From Methanothrix sp. (GTDB lineage Archaea > Halobacteriota > Methanosarcinia > Methanotrichales > Methanotrichaceae): DNA of 35,331 bases. Under the pieces are notes generated by a model that worked only from the letters and a program-made list of their open reading frames with translations, made no database searches and was not told where the DNA came from. A program made the position numbers and the translations under genes. This document shows positions 17,893-25,878 of this stretch, in pieces. The DNA is taken from NCBI GenBank assembly GCA_003857025.1, contig RPOO01000002.1, forward strand, positions 1-35,331, read 5' to 3'. The first letter of the stretch is position 1. Each line of letters begins with the position of its first letter.

Positions 17893-20800
17893 GGCCCTGC
17901 CCCGTTGGCAGTTTGGGACTGCTCTTTTCGGTCAGTGATATCTTCTATGGCGAGGAGGATCAGTTGCTTGCGGGAACTTTCCTGCACAATTCGTCGTGCA
18001 TTGAGAAGCATTCTCCTCTTGCCTATGCCCGGAAACTCATGTTCCACCAGGAAGCTCTCGATCTGAGTGTTTTGAGGAAGGATATCTACCAGAAGCTGCC
18101 TCAGGGCAGGAGCGTTCCACTGTCCGCTCCCCAGATCATAAAGAATCTTTCCTTCGGTCTCCTCGGACGTCAAGTGGAATGTCCGATAAAATGATTGATT
18201 GGCAGAGAGAATTTTCATATCGCCGTTCAGCACCAGCAGAGGTTCACGAACCGTGCGAATGATGCCCTCTGCGTATTCGGTGCGCTCTGCCATGCTTTCC
18301 GCCATCCTTCTGAAATCGGTGATATTTGAGAAGGTCATCACAACGCCATCGATGACATTATCGACCGTTCGATAGGGAATGATGCGCATCATATACCAGT
18401 CCCCATCTTTGGTCTGCAGCTGAGACTCCTTGAACACGAGAGTCTGAAGTACCTCATTTACGTCTCTGGCAAGATCCTCTTGCCGAAGATTGGAGACGAT
18501 GTCTGTGAGAGGACGTCCAATATCGCCCTGAATCAGGCTGACGATCTTGGTTGCCTGCGAAGTAAAACGCCTGATCTTCAAGTCGTTGTCCAGAAATATG
18601 GTGGGAACTTGCATGCTGTTGAGGAGGTTTTTCATGTCATTGTTGACTTCCGAGAGCTGCTCATTCTTGGACTGCAGTTCGGCATTGAGAGTTGTCAGCT
18701 CCTCATTTAGGGATTGCATCTCCTCTTTGGAGGTAATCATCTCCTCGTTAGTGCTCTGCAGCTCCTCATTGGTAGATTGCAACTCCTCATTGGCGGATTT
18801 AAGCTCCTCCTGAGAGGTCTCCATCTCTTCGAGGACCGTCTGCAGGTGTTCCTTCGTGTACTGCAGTTCCTTCCCCAGCTCATCGTTCAAAGCCTTCATG
18901 CGGGAAGAGGACACCGATCTTCCCTTGGCGGGCATAACGTTTTCGCTTTGAGCTGCAACATCCTCAAACTGAACCATCATGAGCCCTCGCATGGCCTCCG
19001 GCTCGTTGAAGGGGCTGACGGTGAGGTTGACGATCTGTTCCAATCCGTTGGATTTGACCTTCAAGCCCTGCAAAGTTATCTTCGTCTTCTCGGTAATCGC
19101 TTTGCGAATGGCGATTCCAAGCTCTGCTTTCAAGCCCTCGCGGGCCATGGCGTAGATATTCATGTTCGCTTTTCCGACAGGCGGCTCCAGATACGTTCCC
19201 GTCCGCCGGGTGAAGTAAAGGATGTCCCCCTTTTCATTGATGAGCACGACCGGAGGAGCGATGGTCTGCAAAATGAGCGTCTGGGCAATCTCGGTGACGC
19301 TGGCACCGGAGAATTTTTGCGCACTGACAACGTCCTGGAGGCGGGCTCCGTAGGGCAGAGGCGACGTGGGAAATTCCACAAATGTTTTGCGGGCGATGGG
19401 AGCTTCCCTGCGCTCGAAGATCTTCCGCTTGTTGTCCAGGGGAAGGAAAAGGTCGTTGAAGCCTCCGATGGACTCGGAAGAGCCGAGGAAGAGAATGCCC
19501 CCCGGATCAAGAGAATAATGGAAGATGGGCATCAGCACTTTTTGCGTCTCGGAGTTCAAGTAAATGAGAAGGTTGCGGCAACTGAGCATATCCAGTCTGG
19601 TGAATGGCGGGTCCGTGAGAACGTTCTGCTGGGCAAAGACTATCATCTCCCGGATCTCGCTTCTGATGCGGTAGCCGCCGTTATCTTCTTTTATAAAAAA
19701 ACGCTGCAAACGCTCAGGCGACACATCCTGGGCAATGCTGAGAGGGTAATTTCCCTGGCGGGCGAAGTCAATGGCCTCTTTATCTATGTCCGTGGCATAG
19801 ATTTGGATCTTAAATTTACCCGCCAGCCCATGATCATCCAGGTATTCTCTGAGAAGAATGGCAATGGAGTATGCCTCCTCGCCGGTGGAGCAACCGACCA
19901 CCCAGATGCGCAAAGTGTCTCCGGTGTTCTTGCTCTCGAGCAACTTTGAGACGGCTTTATCCTTCAGGGCGACAAAAGAATCCTGTTCCCTGAAAAAGCT
20001 GGTAACGCCGATCAGGAACTCTTTGAAGAGCAAATCGATCTCATTTGAATTTTCCTGAAGATAGCGAAGGTACTGATTTATATTACTAATTTGATGAACG
20101 CTCATTCGCCTTTCTATACGGCGGTTGACGGTGTTCTTCTTGTAGAGGCTGAAATCATTTCCGGTTTGTGCCCGCAGAAGGGCGAATATCTTGTTCATTG
20201 CGCCGTTAACCTTCTTTTCCGCAGGAGGCTGTCCACTGGTTAAATTGAAAAAGTGATTCACATAGCTGAGCAGCTTTTCCGGCAGATCCTGCACAGGAGC
20301 GATAAAATCGGCAAGCTCGGTATTGATGGCGCTGTAGGGCATTCCGTTGTATTTCGCCGAGCTTGGTTCTTGCACCATCACCATGCCCATCCGCTCTTTG
20401 ATGGCCTTCAGGCCCAAAGAGCCGTCCGATCCCATTCCGGATAGGATGATCGCGATGCTCTTTTCTTTCTGATCATCGGCCAGATGCCTGAAGAAAAAAT
20501 CGATGGGTGTCCGAAATCCCCGGGGCATGGACGGCTCCAGCAACTGAAGGGCTCCATGCATGATGGACATGTCCTTGTTCGGAGGAATCACATAGACACA
20601 GTTCGGTTGAACTCTCGTTCCGTCTTTGGCTTGAACCACCTTCATGCTCGTGATGCGCCCAAGAAGTTCAGGCATGAGGCCCTTGTGAGTAGGATCGAGA
20701 TGGGTAACAAGTACAAAGGCCATTCCCGTGTCTGCGGGCATGTTTCGGAAGAATTGCTCAAAAGCTTCCAGAGAGCCGGCTGACCCGCCCATTCCTACAA

Positions 20801-20942
20801 CGTATCTGGGTTTCTTTTCGTAGCTTTTGATGGACGCACTATCTTTATGCAAAGAGTCTTTGTGCAGAGAATCGTTATGCGAAGAATCAGAGACGGTTTT
20901 GAGGGCGCTATTGATTTTCGAGTCTTTGGCATTTGGTTTCAT
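17889..20942 (-). CDS. CheB-CheR fusion with long coiled coil and C-terminal PAS domains
   Basis: 1017 residues. A CheB methylesterase domain (about 46-235) has the catalytic triad Ser54 (GMGGSAGS), His81 (VTHLDPTHKG) and Asp173 (GMGSDGSLGL), but lacks the usual N-terminal receiver, so the esterase would not be gated by phosphorylation. The CheR methyltransferase domain (about 255-510) shows TSFFREQDSF, the SAM-binding GCSTGEEAYS near 350, YATDID and LSCRNLLIYL. A heptad-rich coil of repeated EELQSTNEE units spans about 675-790, followed by PAS domains near 790-890 and 905-1010. The first 40 residues are polar with a DSLHK repeat. Ribosome binding site GAGG lies about 11 nt before ATG 20942. 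It heads the minus-strand unit and overlaps the kinase by 4 nt. No chemoreceptor, cheA, cheW or cheY is present, so its target is probably not a classical chemotaxis receptor. Confidence 0.93.
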   Translation of the reverse strand: MKPNAKDSKINSALKTVSDSSHNDSLHKDSLHKDSASIKSYEKKPRYVVGMGGSAGSLEAFEQFFRNMPADTGMAFVLVTHLDPTHKGLMPELLGRITSMKVVQAKDGTRVQPNCVYVIPPNKDMSIMHGALQLLEPSMPRGFRTPIDFFFRHLADDQKEKSIAIILSGMGSDGSLGLKAIKERMGMVMVQEPSSAKYNGMPYSAINTELADFIAPVQDLPEKLLSYVNHFFNLTSGQPPAEKKVNGAMNKIFALLRAQTGNDFSLYKKNTVNRRIERRMSVHQISNINQYLRYLQENSNEIDLLFKEFLIGVTSFFREQDSFVALKDKAVSKLLESKNTGDTLRIWVVGCSTGEEAYSIAILLREYLDDHGLAGKFKIQIYATDIDKEAIDFARQGNYPLSIAQDVSPERLQRFFIKEDNGGYRIRSEIREMIVFAQQNVLTDPPFTRLDMLSCRNLLIYLNSETQKVLMPIFHYSLDPGGILFLGSSESIGGFNDLFLPLDNKRKIFERREAPIARKTFVEFPTSPLPYGARLQDVVSAQKFSGASVTEIAQTLILQTIAPPVVLINEKGDILYFTRRTGTYLEPPVGKANMNIYAMAREGLKAELGIAIRKAITEKTKITLQGLKVKSNGLEQIVNLTVSPFNEPEAMRGLMMVQFEDVAAQSENVMPAKGRSVSSSRMKALNDELGKELQYTKEHLQTVLEEMETSQEELKSANEELQSTNEELQSTNEEMITSKEEMQSLNEELTTLNAELQSKNEQLSEVNNDMKNLLNSMQVPTIFLDNDLKIRRFTSQATKIVSLIQGDIGRPLTDIVSNLRQEDLARDVNEVLQTLVFKESQLQTKDGDWYMMRIIPYRTVDNVIDGVVMTFSNITDFRRMAESMAERTEYAEGIIRTVREPLLVLNGDMKILSANQSFYRTFHLTSEETEGKILYDLGSGQWNAPALRQLLVDILPQNTQIESFLVEHEFPGIGKRRMLLNARRIVQESSRKQLILLAIEDITDRKEQSQTANGAGP

Positions 20943-21383
20943 ATTTTATCCTCGCTTCGCGAAAGCAGGAGTCCGTCTTCGATGTCGGCTGAATATTTGG
21001 ATATGATATCATTAACGCTCGTGAAGCGATCGCAGGATGATACTTTATTCACTAGATTACGTCTGATACCGGGAACACGGCAAAAGAATTTTGCGAGCTT
21101 GCAAAAACGCACGGACACCATAGCGGTATACTAACTAGCTTATACTATGTATTAATTGCTATTACCAATACATGTGCCAATTTTTATAAGAATAGATATG
21201 TTTAAACGCAAGCGAAAATCCGAGATATAATAGTGATTCGCTATTTTGACTTGCATCCCAAATTCCCAAATAATCCCTCAAGCATATTGATTTTCATCCT
21301 TCGAGCACGGGCCCGGTCCAAAAGCTCATGAAGGCTTTATCATTTCGATTCACCCCGCGATGAATTTTTCGTATGAAAAGAAT

Positions 21384-21411
21384 ATATTAATATGAGAATA
21401 TTAATATGAGA
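21384..21411. repeat. Perfect 14-bp AT-rich tandem duplication
   Basis: ATATTAATATGAGA occurs at 21384-21397 and again at 21398-21411. It is followed by AAATATATTATA, which is TATA-box-like for the plus strand. The gap 20943-21588 has no convincing gene; it holds this repeat and the hairpin cluster at 21459-21579. Confidence 0.9.
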
Positions 21412-21439
21412 AATATATTATAACATTAAAAGAATAATA

Positions 21440-21580
21440 CAGAAATAGTGATCCATAGGGGGATGCAAGGCAGATCCCCGCCAATTCATTGGCAGGAGTG
21501 GTCGCGCCACTCAAATAGACCATGAGTTAATTATTCTTACATAGTCCTTGTCATCCTGCACTCGGAATTGATGCATCCCA
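21440..21580 (+). ncRNA. Candidate structured RNA: three abutting perfect hairpins plus a long-range pairing
   Basis: GGGGAT (21459-21464) pairs with ATCCCC (21474-21479). GCCAAT (21480-21485) pairs with ATTGGC (21488-21493). GAGTGG (21496-21501) pairs with CCACTC (21507-21512). The first two are directly adjacent. In addition GGGATGCA (21460-21467) is perfectly complementary to TGCATCCC (21572-21579), which would compete with the first hairpin. A TATA-like AAATATATTATA lies at 21411-21422, which is why I favour the plus strand and a start near 21440. No open reading frame explains the structure. It matches no RNA family I recognise. Strand and ends are inferred; the pairings are seen in the sequence. 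Confidence 0.4.
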
Positions 21581-21588
21581 CCCGGGGC

Positions 21589-21888
21589 TCAGAAATTACG
21601 TTGGGGCCATAACGAGTAATGTGCACCGGGAAGCGGCGTTCCTATTCTCTTTTCATTTATGCCCAAGTTCACCGCCTCTTCCGTATAAGCCGACCTTATG
21701 CCTGCTTCTATGGCCTGCACCGTCGAAATATCCCAATCATAAAGACGTGCATCGTAGTACAGATTCAATAAAGCACCTTCTTCAGTACCGGCTTGCCCGA
21801 CAGTATCCAAAAAATCTTCAACATCTCTCCTGCTCACACCATTTTGTGACGCAAGATTCACGATCTCATTAAGAGACAACGAACGCAT
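21589..21888 (-). CDS. Small hypothetical protein
   Basis: A 99-residue acidic, soluble protein starting MRSLSLNEIVNLASQNGVSR. A strong Shine-Dalgarno-like AGGGGG lies about 8 nt before ATG 21888, which decides the start and argues that the frame is real. The N-terminal 30 residues look like a small helical domain (NLASQNGVSRRDVEDFLDTV). The middle part contains EGALLNLYYDARLYDWDISTVQAIEAGIRSAYTEEAV, with regular amphipathic helices. The C-terminus is short and aromatic (HYSLWPQRNF). There is no membrane segment or known catalytic motif and I do not recognise the family. A possible 59-codon gene ends 13 nt upstream on the same strand. Confidence 0.6.
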   Translation of the reverse strand: MRSLSLNEIVNLASQNGVSRRDVEDFLDTVGQAGTEEGALLNLYYDARLYDWDISTVQAIEAGIRSAYTEEAVNLGINEKRIGTPLPGAHYSLWPQRNF

Positions 21889-21901
21889 TTTGTTAAACCC
21901 C

Positions 21902-22081
21902 CTAAACAAACCGCTCAACCGTCTTGTACGCGGTACCGATCAAATTGCTCAAACACAGCCGATCCTTACACGGGAAATCCAAAGGTTGAATCATTTTGTC
22001 AACGTCATTGTTCTTCTTCGAGATCTTAGCCAAAAGATCTTGACCGAAGCATCTGACACCTTTCGACCTGATGCAACGCAT
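21902..22081 (-). CDS. Possible small basic protein (59 codons)
   Basis: The minus strand has an open frame from ATG 22081 to TAG at 21904-21902. It begins MRCIRSKGVRCFGQDLLAK and ends with a helix-like LIGTAYKTVERFV. It is basic, with four Cys. Its stop codon is joined to the Shine-Dalgarno of the next gene (TAGGGGG), as is common when small genes are stacked in an operon. There is no clear ribosome binding site of its own and no family that I recognise. It could equally be the leader of the downstream gene. Confidence 0.3.
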   Translation of the reverse strand: MRCIRSKGVRCFGQDLLAKISKKNNDVDKMIQPLDFPCKDRLCLSNLIGTAYKTVERFV

Positions 22082-22482
22082 TTCCGGATGCTCGCTTATG
22101 TTTGCATCTCAGTAATTGACACATTTGCATAAGTTATTTATGGCACAGTTTGAGAATTATAGCTCAAAGTGTGAACTATTCGAAAATAATCCATGTGACG
22201 AATTTTCCTCTGGCCACGGCATCGAAGCCGACGAAGAGAAGAGATACGAGCCTGCAATAGAGCTGGTTAACGCTTCCAGCCTCTCATAAGCCTTTCTGCT
22301 CGGCTCTGCCACATCTCAAGAGCGATAAAACGGAAAACAAGAGTGGTAAAATGGAAAACAAGATCTATGGTACACAATCGCAGCAATTGAATATCGATAT
22401 CCTGAAGCTTTAAACAGATTTCAAAAGAGTGAGTGAGAAAAACGGTGCAGGCTAAAATAGCGCAGACGAACCGATGCAATAT
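22082..22482. other. Intergenic region without a convincing gene
   Basis: About 400 bases. The only structure I see is an imperfect direct repeat with a 21-bp period near 22322-22365, two copies of a unit containing GGAAAACAAGA. A minus-strand frame that opens at TTG 22479, right after the winged-helix fusion's stop, gives a hydrophobic 70-residue product, but it lacks a ribosome binding site. Confidence 0.5.
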
Positions 22483-24477
22483 CTATGCATTTTGGTGCTT
22501 GCCGAGCATTTCCGCCAGTTCTTCCATCTTAACGGGTTTGCTGATATAGTCATCCATGCCCGCTGCAAGGCATTGCTCCCGGTCGCCCTTGAGAGCATAT
22601 GCAGTAACGGCGATGATCTTCAATTTGCCGTCCCAACGCTGGCGGATCACTCGGGTGGCTTCCAGGCCGTCCATCTCAGGCATCCGAACATCCATTAGCA
22701 CCACATCAAAATGTTCGCTTTCCAGCGCCTGCAAAGCCTCTCGTCCGTTGGAAACGGCTTTCGCCGGATATCCCAGGCGCTTGAGCATCATGAGGATTAC
22801 CTTTTGGTTCGATAAATTGTCTTCCGCCAGGAGCACACGCATGCTGCCGGGCCTTGCGCTTTCCAGATGATTTGGCGTGCCGTAACTTGGAAGGATCGGC
22901 CCGGAAAATACCGACGAAATAGAATTGAACAGATCGGCCTGTCGAATGGGCTTGGCTAAAGTTGAGGCAAAAAGATCCGAGTCGATCCGCTGTCCGGCAA
23001 ACGTCATAGCCACAAGAGGCAAGCTCTTGTCGGCTTTTCTTATCTCCTTGGCTGCTGCTAAGCCAAGATTTTGAGATATGCCCGCATCTAATAGAGCAAT
23101 ATCAAACGGCTCAACAGCGTTGAGCAATCCGGATGCATCGCCGTTCCCGGCAGCGGCCACCGGGATCATGCCCCACTCTATTGCCTGGGCGGTCAGGAAA
23201 TCGCGAATGGTTTTGCTGCCGTCCAGGATGAGAATTCGCTTTCCGTCCAGAGGCAATTGCACTCCCGTCAGAGGTGAGATGTTGGGCACGTGCTTCGTCT
23301 TGATGGTGAAATGGATAGTGGACCCTTCGCCCATCTTGCTCTCCGCCCAAATTCTGCCGCTCATCAGCTCGACCAGTCCTTTGCTTTCGACAAGATCCCG
23401 GTAAATCTCTTTGCTCTTGTTTGCCGCCCTGGTCTTGACGGCGGAATCGAAGAGGTGATCAATCTCATCCGCAGGGATGCCGGGAGCTGTATCTTTGACC
23501 TGGAAATGAATCTCAAACAGAGGATCGGAACGAACTGATGAAACGAATAGCACGACCTCTCCTTTGCGAGTGTTATTTATGGCATGGTCCAGCAGGCTAA
23601 CCAGGATCTGTTTGAGCTTTTTCGGGTCGCCGATGATCACATTCGGCGAGATTTTATCCATGACGTATGCCAGATTCAGCCTCTTTGCCGCCGCTTTTTC
23701 GGCAAACGACTGCAACGCATCCTCGATAGAGCCGCGCAAGTTGAAGGTTTGAATCTCAAGGCCCGTATTCTCCCGCTCGATCTTCGAGAAGTCGAGGATA
23801 TCATTGACAACGGCCATCAGAGCATCGGCGGATATTCGGATGGTCTCCACGAAATCTTTCTGCTCCGGGGTGATATTGTCATTGAGGAGCAGGCTGGTCA
23901 TGCCGACTATCGCATTCATGGGCATGCGAATCTCATAGCTCATATCGGCCATCAGCTTCTTGTACGTTTTTAAGATTTCAATTACACTTTTTTCATCTTT
24001 TATGCGATATCTCTTTTGCCGTCCAACTTTTTCATGTGACAGCACATCGCGATCTTCCAAAATATTGATATATTTGGATGCAGTGGAAGGGCTCATGGAC
24101 AGCCGCTGTGCAATCTGGGAAAATGTGGAGCCGGGGGATTCTATCAGCACCAGAATTATGTCTCGAAAACGCTTCTGTTGAAGCAGTGGAGCCAATGCCT
24201 TTTCCTCGGGCTTGAGCTTGCCGGAGACAAAATATATCTTCAAATTGTTCTGCTTCTGGCTGACGATCAATCCGCTTTTCTCTAAATGATCAAGATGATA
24301 TCTCAATGTGCTCAGACGTATATCAAGCTCCCTTGCGATCTTCCTGAGATGAGAGCCGGGATAGCTCGATACGTAATCGAAGATCTGTTCCCGGTTCTCG
24401 GAAGCTGCATCGTCTTGCATATCGCATCGGTCTAATGCGCTCAAAGGATATCTATCTTCCTTTTCTAAATCAAGCAT
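22483..24477 (-). CDS. Dual winged-helix / pseudo-histidine-kinase / two-receiver fusion regulator
   Basis: 664 residues with an unusual order. Two winged-helix DNA-binding domains come first, about 27-85 (HLRKIARELDIRLSTLRYHLDHLEKSGL) and 103-160 (FSQIAQRLSMSPSTASKYIN). A HisKA-like dimerisation segment follows, then a HATPase-like domain, a receiver near 375-485 and a canonical receiver near 545-660 (Asp596 in LMDVRMPEMDG). The kinase part looks dead. The phospho-His is Tyr181 (MADMSYEIRMPMN). The N-box reads SLLDHA, with His where the Mg-binding Asn should be. The G1 box is DTAPG instead of DTGIG, and the GTGLGLAI box is missing. The first receiver keeps an Asp (ALLDAG) but lacks the acidic pair (LDGS). 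The likely role is a transcription regulator controlled through its last receiver by neighbouring kinases. ATG 24477 is the only early ATG before the first wing domain apart from Met20. Confidence 0.9.
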   Translation of the reverse strand: MLDLEKEDRYPLSALDRCDMQDDAASENREQIFDYVSSYPGSHLRKIARELDIRLSTLRYHLDHLEKSGLIVSQKQNNLKIYFVSGKLKPEEKALAPLLQQKRFRDIILVLIESPGSTFSQIAQRLSMSPSTASKYINILEDRDVLSHEKVGRQKRYRIKDEKSVIEILKTYKKLMADMSYEIRMPMNAIVGMTSLLLNDNITPEQKDFVETIRISADALMAVVNDILDFSKIERENTGLEIQTFNLRGSIEDALQSFAEKAAAKRLNLAYVMDKISPNVIIGDPKKLKQILVSLLDHAINNTRKGEVVLFVSSVRSDPLFEIHFQVKDTAPGIPADEIDHLFDSAVKTRAANKSKEIYRDLVESKGLVELMSGRIWAESKMGEGSTIHFTIKTKHVPNISPLTGVQLPLDGKRILILDGSKTIRDFLTAQAIEWGMIPVAAAGNGDASGLLNAVEPFDIALLDAGISQNLGLAAAKEIRKADKSLPLVAMTFAGQRIDSDLFASTLAKPIRQADLFNSISSVFSGPILPSYGTPNHLESARPGSMRVLLAEDNLSNQKVILMMLKRLGYPAKAVSNGREALQALESEHFDVVLMDVRMPEMDGLEATRVIRQRWDGKLKIIAVTAYALKGDREQCLAAGMDDYISKPVKMEELAEMLGKHQNA

Positions 24478-25141
24478 CCAATTAAAAAACCTTGATGGTG
24501 GACCGATGATCCGGCAAGCTATAATAGGAAAATGGTCCGTAAAATAATGGCGCAGATTAAATTATCTTTAAAAAAATAATTAAAAATGATTTTTGGATTA
24601 TGATGATTATGATTTTATTAATAAAGTTGAAAGAAGCGGATAATACCAGAAAATGTCGGCAAACTATTTCAGGATATTCAAAAAATCCTTAGGAACAACA
24701 TTTGGCGATTTTGTCACGGTGGTTTGTCTGCATGTTGTTTACGTTTTGTGCTATAATTCGTGATACGTGTCATAAAATCCATATACAAAACAATCCCATT
24801 AGTATTTAGCGGGAAACGGATAAAAGGTGCTGTCCCTCCTTCCTTTTCCAGCCGTTTCCCCAAGGCCTCCATAAAATTGGCTAAAGCGATGCTTGAATAA
24901 AAATTTGAAAAAAAGCGGCTTTCAGAAAAGTGTGCTGTGGGGATGATGAGATCAGTTCGTAGAGTTGATCAAGGAAGCGAGCTGAGATCCAATCGCAGAT
25001 CTTGCAGGGGCTGTTTTCCTGCTCCAAGGATTATGGACCGCAGAAGGATGGCCGGCATTGGATCTTTGCATTTTGTCCAAAATGTCAACTGTATAATTTT
25101 AGGGTAGGGTAGTGGGATTTAGAAAGAATGGTGATTCAAGT
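24478..25141. other. Gene-poor AT-rich intergenic region
   Basis: About 660 bases with no credible gene on either strand. The first 250 bases are very AT-rich and probably hold the promoter of the winged-helix fusion. The long hairpin at 24811-24860 is listed separately. A weak C/D-box-like arrangement occurs at 24943-24985 (ATGATGA ... CTGA). Confidence 0.6.
24811..24860. ncRNA. Long two-part hairpin, possible structured RNA or element end
   Basis: GGGAAACGG (24811-24819) pairs perfectly with CCGTTTCCC (24852-24860). Inside it AAAAGG (24822-24827) pairs with CCTTTT (24842-24847), leaving a small internal loop and a 14-nt terminal loop. That is 15 base pairs in 50 nt, in a region with no gene. 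It is 280 nt from the nearest start codon, so it is not an ordinary terminator of the flanking genes, which both point away from it. Confidence 0.4.
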
Positions 25142-25513
25142 ATGAGATCAAATGCCAAATCAAATACTAAGAAGAAGCCAAGCAAAGCAGCAGCTGCCGC
25201 GCAAGCCGTTAGCAATTCCGCGAGTGAATCGGACCAAAAAAAGCAGATTGTACCGAGCGAAAGGGCAAAACAAATACCTGCGATCAAGAATAAGCAGCAT
25301 GTGGATCTATCTATGGGAGTAATTGCGCCAGAATGCGATATGCAGGATGAGACGGATGCGGAAAGCTGCAATGGATTATATACATTAAGATATGATATTA
25401 ATGATCGAGGAATTGGAAAGATCCTTTTGCCTCCAAGTCTTTCCACGCTTCTGCAATCAGATCGCGTGGCCATCTCGCCCGCTGCGGGAGGGCTTTTCAT
25501 AAGATCACTTTAG
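25142..25513 (+). CDS. Small hypothetical protein with a basic Lys/Ala/Ser-rich N-terminus
   Basis: 123 residues from ATG 25142; a GTG at 25112 in the same frame would add ten. The first 45 residues are low-complexity, rich in Lys, Ser, Ala and Asn, and probably disordered. The C-terminal 50 residues look folded: GLYTLRYDINDRGIGKILLPPSLSTLLQ then DRVAISPAAGGLFIRSL. That pattern of short beta strands with a GxGKILLP turn recalls swapped-hairpin AbrB-type domains, but only weakly. An open frame of equal length lies on the other strand; I prefer this one because its composition is protein-like and GGTG lies about 8 nt before the ATG. Function unknown. Confidence 0.5.
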   Translation: MRSNAKSNTKKKPSKAAAAAQAVSNSASESDQKKQIVPSERAKQIPAIKNKQHVDLSMGVIAPECDMQDETDAESCNGLYTLRYDINDRGIGKILLPPSLSTLLQSDRVAISPAAGGLFIRSL

Positions 25514-25878
25514 ATTTGAGTTTCATGCAAAAGAGCAGCTAACATGGTGGATTGGTATAAACACCAGTGCAGCAAATAGTCAGAATGATTCCAAAAGATG
25601 CATCGCTTGCGGCAGATTGGCCGATGCAGGGCCGTTCTGCCATTACTGCCAGGAAAATCGAGATGAGTTGCGATGCTGGCCCAAGTGATATGAGCCACAA
25701 AAAATGCAAAAAATAAAAAAGCAAGATGCCGCCTTGGGCTAGGCTCGACGGCAATTGATCAATCTCTGGCATGAAAATTCTGCCAGCAAAAAAATCCTGA
25801 CGAAATACCATACAAATGATAAGATCTAACCAGCATTGATGCCCGGATACGGAATCTTCGGAGCCTTGGGTTCTGCCA
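25514..25878. other. Intergenic region, no supported gene
   Basis: About 365 bases downstream of both the small plus-strand gene and the Tfx gene. A minus-strand hydrophobic frame can be read from ATG 25811 to 25539, but it has no ribosome binding site, no recognisable family, and follows a gene that ends normally. I see no repeats or strong hairpins here. Confidence 0.5.

Noticed and set aside
22267-22479. 70-codon minus-strand frame right after the winged-helix fusion
   Set aside because: TTG start without Shine-Dalgarno; the sequence is repetitive around 22322-22365; no family recognised.
24943-24985. C/D-box sRNA-like arrangement (ATGATGA, TTGATCA, CTGA)
   Set aside because: The C and D boxes fit but no D' box is recognisable, the closing stem is weak and the spacing is short, so chance is likely.
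25099-25500. 133-codon minus-strand frame overlapping the small plus-strand gene
   Set aside because: Composition looks like the reverse of a Lys/Ala/Ser-rich gene, there is no ribosome binding site, and the plus-strand product is more protein-like.
25539-25811. Hydrophobic minus-strand frame after tfx
   Set aside because: No ribosome binding site, no recognised family, and hydrophobic frames arise often by chance in AT-rich DNA.
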